A DNA stretch of 64,000 nucleotides from Mariprofundus sp. KV. GTDB lineage: Bacteria > Pseudomonadota > Zetaproteobacteria > Mariprofundales > Mariprofundaceae. Shown here one piece after another: positions 44,755 through 50,904 of the stretch; positions within the stretch are counted from its first letter, which is position 1; every line of letters starts with the position of its first letter. Made by a program: the position numbers and the translations under genes. The notes under the pieces were generated by a model that saw only the letters and a list, made by a program, of their open reading frames with translations, was not told where the DNA came from and did no database searches. The stretch is from NCBI RefSeq assembly GCF_013387475.1, contig NZ_VWNB01000002.1, forward strand, positions 1 through 64,000, written 5' to 3'.

Positions 44755-45624
44755 ATGGATACCGCTTTAAGTAATGCGCTGAACCATTTTTTCAAACAGG
44801 AGGGGCTGCCTGAAGGTTATATGAATCTCGTTCACGGGCATTTAATACCTCTGACTGCATGGATACACGAGCGCAAACAGGAAAAACCTTTGGTGATCGG
44901 CATTAACGGTGCACAGGGCAGTGGCAAATCGACCATGAGTGTAGCCCTGGCAATCATCCTGAAGCACTGTTTCGGGCACCGTGTTGCGACACTCTCCATT
45001 GATGATCTTTACCTGAGAAAAGAAGAGCGCAACAGACTCGCCACTACAGTTCATCCACTATTTAAAACCCGTGGTGTACCGGGCACCCATGATATTCAGC
45101 TGGGTGTAGATACGATCGTCAAGCTGATCACTGAATCAGGAGACGTTGCGGTGCCACGTTTTGATAAATCCACCGATGATAGATGGGACGAAACCGAATG
45201 GCCTTGCTACCGGACACCTGTCGATATCCTGTTCCTTGAGGGGTGGTGTGTCGCAACGCCGCCGCAGCCTCAGAATCAGCTTCTTACAACAGTCAATGAA
45301 CTTGAGGCATCAGAAGATAGAGAGGGAGTCTGGAGACGTTTTGCAAATGAGGCACTGGCGAGTGACTACCAGCGGCTCTTTAGCAAGATTGATGTGCTGT
45401 TATTCCTGAAGGTGCCTGGATTTGATGCTGTCATGCAATGGCGGGGCAGGCAGGAGCGTCAAACATTCAAGGCAGGTGAGGGGATGGAGACTCAGCAACT
45501 GACACGATTTATTCAACATTTTGAACGACTGACGCGGCACAGTCTTGAGAAACTTCCAGGACTTGCAGATGTAGTGATTGAACTGGATGATCAACAACAA
45601 ATCATTCACAGGATTCACAGATAA
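44755..45624 (+). CDS. D-glycerate 3-kinase-like P-loop kinase (plant GLYK type)
   Basis: 289 aa from the ATG at 44755, one base after the transporter stop; the longer open frame lies inside that gene. P-loop GINGAQGSGKSTMSVAL near residue 45, LSIDDLYLRKEERNRLA, and RGVPGTHDIQLG, which is typical of the GLYK/YggC group related to pantothenate kinase. VPRFDKSTDDR and VDILFLEGWCV follow. It should make 3-phosphoglycerate from glycerate. Its coupling to a metal exporter is unexplained. Confidence 0.82.
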   Translation: MDTALSNALNHFFKQEGLPEGYMNLVHGHLIPLTAWIHERKQEKPLVIGINGAQGSGKSTMSVALAIILKHCFGHRVATLSIDDLYLRKEERNRLATTVHPLFKTRGVPGTHDIQLGVDTIVKLITESGDVAVPRFDKSTDDRWDETEWPCYRTPVDILFLEGWCVATPPQPQNQLLTTVNELEASEDREGVWRRFANEALASDYQRLFSKIDVLLFLKVPGFDAVMQWRGRQERQTFKAGEGMETQQLTRFIQHFERLTRHSLEKLPGLADVVIELDDQQQIIHRIHR

Positions 45625-45642
45625 CCGAGGTGCAATTTTTGA

Positions 45643-45670
45643 TTGACGCAAAAAAAACCTTCGCTATTGT
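45643..45670 (+). promoter_or_regulatory. Sigma70 promoter of tRNA-Glu(TTC)
   Basis: TTGACG at 45643-45648 and TATTGT at 45665-45670 are 16 bases apart, followed by a GC-rich stretch TCGCCGCG and the tRNA 17 bases later. The layout is typical of stable-RNA promoters. Confidence 0.65.
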
Positions 45671-45686
45671 TCGCCGCGTCCAACAG

Positions 45687-45763
45687 GTCCCCATCGTCTA
45701 GTCGGCCTAGGACACCGCCCTTTCACGGCGGCAACAGGGGTTCGAATCCCCTTGGGGACGCCA
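45687..45763 (+). tRNA. tRNA-Glu (anticodon TTC)
   Basis: 77 bases with CCA encoded. Acceptor GTCCCCA pairs with TGGGGAC, discriminator G. Anticodon arm CCGCC-CTTTCAC-GGCGG with TTC; T arm AGGGGTTCGAATCCCCT. Confidence 0.96.
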
Positions 45764-45769
45764 ATATAA

Positions 45770-45802
45770 AGCACTTACGGGAAACCGTGAGTGCTTTTTT
45801 TT
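45770..45802 (+). terminator. Rho-independent terminator of tRNA-Glu(TTC)
   Basis: AGCACTTACGG at 45770-45780 pairs with CCGTGAGTGCT at 45785-45795, then a run of T. The stem sequence is nearly the same as the terminator of the second tRNA-Glu gene (50743-50774). Confidence 0.9.
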
Positions 45803-45852
45803 ATTCAGACATCAAAGTATTTAATGGTTTAAAGTCGCTAATTCCCGATCAC

Positions 45853-46314
45853 TTACTGAGAAACAAAATCCACAAAGAAGATGTCGCGTATGGGATCCTG
45901 CCCGACAAGTCGGTTAATACGTTCAATGAGGTCTCTCTTCAGAGACTCTTTGCCTTCCTGAGTGCGAATATCGGCAAAGGTTTGAGCTGAGAGGAGATTC
46001 AGAATCAGGTCTGTCACCTGTGTAATATTGCGGGTGATTCGCTCCTGTGAATCGGCTCCATTCAACAGGACAGTTATCTTGATACGCAGGAAGTTGTTGT
46101 CCGAATCACTGCCATGCAGGTTGACTGTTGTCTCACCCAGATCCATGAAAACAGGCTCGACCTCTACAGTCTCTTCTTCCTCCGCAACAGCCACCTCATC
46201 CGCTGTCTGCTCGACTGGTGCGCTCTTCTCATGAAGTTTCCACGCTACAAACCCTTCAGCAGAGAGCGTGATAAGCAGCAGAAATGTGCTGATAATTGGA
46301 AGCAGCTTGTTCAT
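45853..46314 (-). CDS. FliL-like basal-body-associated protein
   Basis: 153 aa from the ATG at 46314. N-terminal membrane helix (LLPIISTFLLLITLSAEGFVAW), a Glu-rich linker (EVAVAEEEETVEVEPV) and a FliL domain: FMDLGETTVNLHG, FLRIKITVLL, VTDLILNLLSAQTFADIRTQEGKESLKRDLIERIN, ending VRDIFFVDFVSQ-like. FliL stabilises flagellar stators. No other flagellar genes are nearby, so this may be a stray copy or serve another MotAB-like motor. Confidence 0.8.
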   Translation of the reverse strand: MNKLLPIISTFLLLITLSAEGFVAWKLHEKSAPVEQTADEVAVAEEEETVEVEPVFMDLGETTVNLHGSDSDNNFLRIKITVLLNGADSQERITRNITQVTDLILNLLSAQTFADIRTQEGKESLKRDLIERINRLVGQDPIRDIFFVDFVSQ

Positions 46315-46437
46315 GAATGGCAATCATAAGCCACAAGCTGCTAGGTACAAGAGCCTTGTAAGCGCATCCATTGCGCATGTGTATTTCCGCAACCTCAAAA
46401 TCTGGTCGCCATTGTTATCTCCTGTTATTGTGCAGAG

Positions 46438-47619
46438 ATGAACGCTCCATTCAGTTTTGCTTCCACCCCTCATATCCATTTTGGTGCAGGAGTTCGCTTT
46501 AAACTCGCGGATATCCTTCACACCTATGGCACCAGAATCCTGCTGGTAACCGGTGGCAGATCATTTGATGACTCACCGCTGTGTGGTGATTTGATGCAGC
46601 AACTTGCCTCAATGTTCGAAATACACCGCATTAAAGTCACCGGAGAGCCTTCACCGCAGCTTGTAGATGGCGCTGTTACTGAACATCGCGCGTGGGCTCC
46701 TGATGCAGTGGTGGCGATTGGCGGTGGCAGTGCTGTGGATGCAGCCAAGGCTATTGCAGGACTACTGCCTTCAGGGGAGTCGGTCATGGAGTACCTGGAA
46801 GGGGTAGGGCGCGGAAAATGTTATCAGGGACCCTCCACACCCTTTGTTGCTCTGCCAACAACGGCCGGAACCGGCGGAGAGACCAGTAAAAATGCTGTAT
46901 TGTCGGTGATTGGTGAAGCGGGTTATAAAAAATCATTCAGGGATGACGCGCTGGTCGCAAAACAGATACTTCTTGACCCTGAACTGACACTAAGTTGCCC
47001 TAAAGCTGTCACAGCCTCCTGTGGCATGGATGCTTTCACGCAACTGCTTGAATCCTATGTTTCAAGCAGAGCATCTGCGATGAGCGATGCGCTGGCCCTA
47101 AGCGGGCTGGAGAAAGTAAGGGATTCACTGCTCGTGGCCGTTCAGGACGGTAGTAATCTGAATGCGCGCTCAGGCATGCTCTACGCTTCATCCATCTCAG
47201 GCCTGACGCTGGCCAATGCCGGGCTGGGGTCGGTACATGGACTGGCATCCCCGCTTGGAGCCTTTTATCCGATTCCACACGGCGTGGTCTGCGGAACACT
47301 ACTGTTTGAAGCAACGCGTTTGAATATCCAGGCCATGCTGGAGCGCGAGCCTGAGAATCCGGGACTATTCAAATATGCACATGCAGGGCGCCTGTTAACG
47401 AATCAACCCGAACTCAGTGAAAGTGAAGCGCGTAGCGCGCTTTTGAAGCTGCTAGAGGAGTGGAGTAAGAGACTGGAGATGCCTCTGATATCCCATTATG
47501 GCGTTGATGAGGCCGGGCTTGAGAAGATTATTGCTAATATCAGTGGGGGCAGCATGGCTACGAACCCCATTGTTTTAACCGACAAAGAGATCAGAGCGCT
47601 TCTTCTTTCCCGTCTGTAG
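46438..47619 (+). CDS. Iron-containing alcohol dehydrogenase family protein
   Basis: 393 aa, full length. NAD-binding IGGGSAVDAAKAIAG near residue 97 and TTAGTGGETSKNAVLS. Metal ligands: Asp in GMDAFTQLLESYVSS and two His in SVHGLASPLGAFYPIPHGVVCG. The His normally four residues after the Asp is a Gln here (DAFTQ instead of DALTH). The family oxidises or reduces many alcohols and aldehydes; the substrate is unknown. Its 3' end overlaps pgsA on the other strand by 29 bases. Confidence 0.88.
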   Translation: MNAPFSFASTPHIHFGAGVRFKLADILHTYGTRILLVTGGRSFDDSPLCGDLMQQLASMFEIHRIKVTGEPSPQLVDGAVTEHRAWAPDAVVAIGGGSAVDAAKAIAGLLPSGESVMEYLEGVGRGKCYQGPSTPFVALPTTAGTGGETSKNAVLSVIGEAGYKKSFRDDALVAKQILLDPELTLSCPKAVTASCGMDAFTQLLESYVSSRASAMSDALALSGLEKVRDSLLVAVQDGSNLNARSGMLYASSISGLTLANAGLGSVHGLASPLGAFYPIPHGVVCGTLLFEATRLNIQAMLEREPENPGLFKYAHAGRLLTNQPELSESEARSALLKLLEEWSKRLEMPLISHYGVDEAGLEKIIANISGGSMATNPIVLTDKEIRALLLSRL

Positions 47620-48187
47620 GCTTTTGAGGATTCTCTTCATCTGATCGACTCATCAGTTCAGGCCATGCCCCTTTGATATAGTCGTAAGCCGACCAGAGGG
47701 TGAGCGCTGCAGCGACCCACAGCAGGGTGAGTCCGACATCGTGCATTGATATGCCAAGAATATCGACGTGCAGGAGAAGAGCGATGATCGAGACCATCTG
47801 CAGGGCGGTTTTCCATTTGGCAATGAGTGAGACATGCACCACTGTAGAGCGCTCTGCCAGCCATTCACGAAGTGCACCAATGGTGATTTCACGGCCAATA
47901 ATAACCACTGCCAGAACCGCAGGGGCCATCTCAGCAGAGACAAGCATCACAAGTGCAGCAGCTACAAGCAGCTTATCTGCTACAGGATCAAGAAAACGAC
48001 CGAATGCAGTGATTTCACCACGGCTTCTTGCCAGGTACCCATCCAGCCAATCTGTAAATGAGGCAAGCGTGAACAGCAGGGCGGAGATCCAGTAGCTAAG
48101 CTCACCGGGAAGATAAAAGGCGGCCATGAACACCGGGATGATAACAACACGGCCGAGGGTAAGCTGATTGGATATAGTCCATTGCAT
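47591..48187 (-). CDS. pgsA: CDP-diacylglycerol--glycerol-3-phosphate 3-phosphatidyltransferase
   Basis: 198 aa. CDP-alcohol phosphotransferase motif DWLDGYLARSRGEITAFGRFLDPVADK (D-x2-DG-x2-AR-x8-G-x3-D-x3-D) near residue 43. Four to five membrane helices. It makes phosphatidylglycerol phosphate. ATG at 48187 without a strong ribosome site. Converges with and overlaps the Fe-ADH gene. Confidence 0.93.
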   Translation of the reverse strand: MQWTISNQLTLGRVVIIPVFMAAFYLPGELSYWISALLFTLASFTDWLDGYLARSRGEITAFGRFLDPVADKLLVAAALVMLVSAEMAPAVLAVVIIGREITIGALREWLAERSTVVHVSLIAKWKTALQMVSIIALLLHVDILGISMHDVGLTLLWVAAALTLWSAYDYIKGAWPELMSRSDEENPQKPTDGKEEAL

Positions 48188-48245
48188 GGTGATAAGTATT
48201 ACCGTCCTGTATTTAACGTAAAGAGTTAATCTTAACTATTTGTTT

Positions 48246-48551
48246 TTAATGGGTTTTTACCTTAGCGGCGGGCGCGGAAGAGAGGGGGCTTACATTAATT
48301 TCACCAAATGTAGCCTCGTAACGAATGATATTCTCCTGAAGTGCGGCAACCATACGCTTGGCATGTGCAGGAGAGATGACCACGCGTGAATTTACAACAC
48401 CAGCTGGCGGCGTGACGAAAATAAAATCGAGAATAAACTCCTCAGGACTATGGGCAACCACCAGTTGATTGGCATAACTGCCACGTTGCACCTCAGGTGG
48501 AATCTGAACCTGAATATCCTGTGGCGCCTCTGGATTATCATTGTTATCCAT
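48246..48551 (-). CDS. DUF3467 family protein
   Basis: 101 aa. GSYANQLVVAHSPEEFILDFIFVTPPAGVVNSRVVISPAHAKRMVAALQENI is the DUF3467 core. It is small, soluble and of unknown function. Start ATG with AAGGAG 5 bases upstream. It follows mazG by 9 bases on the same strand and probably shares its transcript. Confidence 0.85.
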   Translation of the reverse strand: MDNNDNPEAPQDIQVQIPPEVQRGSYANQLVVAHSPEEFILDFIFVTPPAGVVNSRVVISPAHAKRMVAALQENIIRYEATFGEINVSPLSSAPAAKVKTH

Positions 48552-48560
48552 TGTAACTCC

Positions 48561-49352
48561 TTAACCTGTAATGCTTTTTGAACGACTGTAGAGCTCTTCC
48601 TGTTGATCAAGGTCGAGATCTTTAAGTGAAATTCCTTGCTGATCAGCCAAACGCTCCATCATTCTAAAGCGATCAGCAAACTTTCGGTTGGTGCTCATCA
48701 GGCAGAGTTCTGCATCCAGATCGAGTTTTCGGGCGAGGTTGGCCAGCGTAAACAGCACGTCACCAAACTCATCTTCAATACGCTTCAGATCCTTGCTATG
48801 TGTCACTTCATGCTCAAGCTCATCTAGCTCTTCACGCATTTTTGCCAACACATCGGTTGCCTTGACCCAGTCAAATCCGACACGTGCAGCACGCTGTTGC
48901 TGCTTCTGTGCATATTTAAGAGCTGGCAGAGGAGGGATTTCATCCATCAGACTTGTCCGGCTCTGATGCTCTGCATCCTTCAGGCTGTTCCATTGGTCAG
49001 TTAGATCATCCGGATTGGCCTTGTCAAAAACATGTGGGTGGCGATAGATCATTTTATCGATCAGCGCATCGATAACATCAGAGAAGGCAAATTTATCGGA
49101 CTCCTCGGCAATGCGTGAATAGAAGAGTACCTGGATGAGCAGATCTCCGAGCTCTGATTTCAGTGGCTCCCAGTTATCATCTGAATCGGCGATATCAATC
49201 GCCTCAAGGACTTCGTGCACTTCTTCAAGTGTATAGCGTCGAAGAGAGAGCAGGGTTTGCTCCTTATCCCATGGACACTCTTCACGCAAAACCTTCATAA
49301 GAGCGTATAACTTTTCGTAATGATTATCTTTATTCTTAATACGTCCTGGCAC
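48561..49352 (-). CDS. mazG: Nucleoside triphosphate pyrophosphohydrolase MazG
   Basis: 263 aa. Two MazG repeats: CPWDKEQTLLSLRRYTLEEVHEVLEAID with ELGDLLIQVLFYSRIA, and KMREELDELEHEV with RIEDEFGDVLFTLANLARKL. The EExxE and ExxD metal-binding groups are intact in both. It removes abnormal or excess NTPs. GTG start with GGAG 7 bases upstream. Confidence 0.93.
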   Translation of the reverse strand: MPGRIKNKDNHYEKLYALMKVLREECPWDKEQTLLSLRRYTLEEVHEVLEAIDIADSDDNWEPLKSELGDLLIQVLFYSRIAEESDKFAFSDVIDALIDKMIYRHPHVFDKANPDDLTDQWNSLKDAEHQSRTSLMDEIPPLPALKYAQKQQQRAARVGFDWVKATDVLAKMREELDELEHEVTHSKDLKRIEDEFGDVLFTLANLARKLDLDAELCLMSTNRKFADRFRMMERLADQQGISLKDLDLDQQEELYSRSKSITG

Positions 49353-49621
49353 GCACTATCTCCAATACTTTACATAATATCCATTATGCGACGTTATGTA
49401 TTTTATTATGCAAGTCGACCTGAAGGGCGAAAAAATTAAAATCAGCTGCACACTACCATAACATGCGCCCTCTCGTTCATCATAGCTATGAATACACTAT
49501 AAACACACAGAGATAAAATTAAGAGCCTCTGCCCACCAACATAAAAAGATTGTATCAAAGCAAATGGAATGCACAGCAACTTATTTCAAATCAGAAGAGA
49601 AAATGAGAGAACTAGAAAATC
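49353..49621. other. AT-rich intergenic region
   Basis: About 270 bases between mazG and the arm-domain gene, clearly richer in A and T than the surrounding genes. It has short palindromic bits such as ATAATATCCATTAT near 49375 but no gene, tRNA fragment or clear terminator that I can support. The base composition fits acquired DNA. Confidence 0.4.
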
Positions 49622-50287
49622 CTACTCCTGCTCTGTAGAAAATTCAGGCTTCCGGATGCCGGGAATCCATACACTGCCCAGTGATGCATCCAATCCGGGT
49701 TGTGTTAAATAGATACCCCATAGTGCACCACATTTAAGTTGAATCGCATGTTGTTCAGATAACCAGGCAAGATCTGTTCTCAGGCGATCAAAGGAAATAT
49801 GAAACCCTTCTGAATGCAATGATTCAAGCAGAGTCGCTTCATTTGTCGTGAAATTTTTTGTGCGAGCAAGAATCTGAATAATACGCAATCGACGCCCTTC
49901 TAACCGCTGCTGTTCAGCATCATCAATCACCGCCGGTCGCTGTTGCACACTACGTTGATTTGACTCTTGTGCTGATGTTACAGAATTCTTTTGCTCTACA
50001 GATGCACGAATCTCTTCGCGCTCCTGTTTTCTGATCTCTCCAGGGTCGATGTTTTGCGCCAACAACGCCTTTGCTGCCTCACGCTTTTCGCGAGCTTCAT
50101 CCAGGCCGACAGTCGGATGAACACCAAATGCCAGTGTCTTCTGTTTGCCGTCAAAACGGTAAGCCAACTTCCAGTATCGACCTGAGGATTTAACCAGCAG
50201 GTAGAGTCCGCCACCATCACTGACCTTAAACTGGTTTCTTCCATACGGAACTTTCATTGCTTCGATCTCTGCTTCAGATAACGCCAT
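49622..50287 (-). CDS. Fusion of an integrase arm DNA-binding domain and a phage-type winged-helix-like domain
   Basis: 221 aa from the ATG at 50287, with GAGAGG upstream. Residues 1-90 match the arm-type DNA-binding domain (DUF4102) of P4-like tyrosine integrases: LSEAEIEAMKV, VSDGGGLYLLVKSSGRYWKL, YRFDGKQKTLAFGVHP and LDEAREKREAAKALLAQNIDP. Instead of a recombinase core, a Gln-rich linker leads to a C-terminal domain with FTTNEATLLESLHSEGFHISFDRLRTDLAWLSEQ and ITQPGLDASLGSVWIPGIRKP-like text. This resembles a Mu-like phage protein family (VpaChn25_0724-like). No catalytic R-H-R-Y is present. Likely a DNA-binding regulator; the repeat array upstream may be its target. Confidence 0.7.
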   Translation of the reverse strand: MALSEAEIEAMKVPYGRNQFKVSDGGGLYLLVKSSGRYWKLAYRFDGKQKTLAFGVHPTVGLDEAREKREAAKALLAQNIDPGEIRKQEREEIRASVEQKNSVTSAQESNQRSVQQRPAVIDDAEQQRLEGRRLRIIQILARTKNFTTNEATLLESLHSEGFHISFDRLRTDLAWLSEQHAIQLKCGALWGIYLTQPGLDASLGSVWIPGIRKPEFSTEQE

Positions 50288-50299
50288 TCCCGACCTCTC

Positions 50300-50443
50300 T
50301 GTTGGTTCTTTTTCATAAAATAAGAACCAACATAAAGACCAACATCTTAACGTGTTGGTTCTTTTGTTGGTTGTATCATATTGCACGCTATAAAAACAAC
50401 AAGACAATCATTAAAACCAATCATAAAAATAAAAGAACCAACA
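50300..50443. repeat. Array of AAGAACCAACA 11-mers in both orientations
   Basis: Perfect copies: 50300-50310 (minus), 50322-50332 (plus), 50353-50363 (minus) and 50433-50443 (plus). Shorter or altered copies: AAGACCAACA at 50335-50344 and TGTTGGTTGT at 50365-50374. The array begins 13 bases upstream of the arm-domain gene start, where an operator for autoregulation would lie. Arm-type sites of integrases are short repeats of this sort. Confidence 0.8.
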
Positions 50444-50652
50444 ATTATATCCATGCCGTCACTTCACGTGTCGATGCATCAATTCAGCTCATGTACGCTT
50501 AGATAAACGTACCTTAAACGAATATAAGAGTGTCACTTTGCCCCCTTCTCTCTGTTAAATTGAATCAGATAAGAGTGTTGCTGGTGAGTTTTCAGAATCC
50601 ACGCATGAGCTTATTTTCATTACTGATAAAGCAGTAGTAGTTGGTCTGGATA

Positions 50653-50745
50653 ATGCGCGAATTCGATACAACCCCGGAGTCGGAGCGCATTGAAAACAAG
50701 GTCATGTTTCACGAATTATTCATTACGGGCGATGAACAGGCATAA
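50653..50745 (+). CDS. Possible 30-aa small protein
   Basis: ATG at 50653 to TAA at 50743, encoding MREFDTTPESERIENKVMFH and ten more residues. It is highly charged, has no recognised family and no convincing ribosome site. Its end overlaps the tRNA terminator on the other strand. It could be chance or a remnant. Confidence 0.2.
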   Translation: MREFDTTPESERIENKVMFHELFITGDEQA

Positions 50746-50774
50746 AAAAAGCACTCACGCGTTAACGTAAGTGC
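50743..50774 (-). terminator. Rho-independent terminator of tRNA-Glu(CTC)
   Basis: GCACTCACG at 50751-50759 pairs with CGTAAGTGC at 50766-50774 (one mismatch position), and seven T follow on the minus strand (A at 50744-50750). The stem repeats the one after tRNA-Glu(TTC). Confidence 0.85.
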
Positions 50775-50784
50775 TTGATTTGTT

Positions 50785-50859
50785 TGGTACTCCGTAGGGG
50801 AATCGAACCCCTGTTTCCGGCGTGAGAGGCCAGCGTCCTAACCGCTAGACGAACAGAGC
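50785..50859 (-). tRNA. tRNA-Glu (anticodon CTC)
   Basis: 75 bases with CCA encoded. Acceptor GCTCTGT pairs with ACGGAGT (two G-T pairs). Anticodon arm CTGGC-CTCTCAC-GCCGG with CTC; T arm with GGTTCGATTCC. Intact by eye. Many proteobacteria have only the TTC form, so this is a second isoacceptor. Confidence 0.92.
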
Positions 50860-50875
50860 ATTTTGCGGAGGGCGA

Positions 50876-50904
50876 TTTCTATTGCGATCACTCCCCTACG
50901 TCAA
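50876..50904 (-). promoter_or_regulatory. Sigma70 promoter of tRNA-Glu(CTC), inside the end of the cheA gene
   Basis: On the minus strand TTGACG (plus 50899-50904) and TAGAAA (plus 50876-50881) are 17 bases apart. The -35 box is part of the last codons of the kinase gene, which stops at 50888. The tRNA begins 16 bases after the -10. Confidence 0.6.

Larger units (their letters stand above)
50288..50784. other. Intergenic region with 11-mer array, between the arm-domain gene and tRNA-Glu(CTC)
   Basis: About 500 bases. The first 160 hold the AAGAACCAACA array. The rest has only a possible 30-codon frame (50653-50745) and the tRNA terminator. No copy of the tRNA 3' end was seen, so there is no visible attachment-site duplicate. 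Confidence 0.5.

Noticed and set aside
50300-50443. CRISPR array
   Set aside because: The repeats are 11 bases, alternate in orientation and have irregular spacing of 11 to 70 bases; no cas genes are present.
49353-50859. Complete integrated element with attachment sites at tRNA-Glu(CTC)
   Set aside because: No second copy of the tRNA 3' end and no recombinase catalytic domain were seen; only the arm-domain fusion and AT-rich DNA support past integration.
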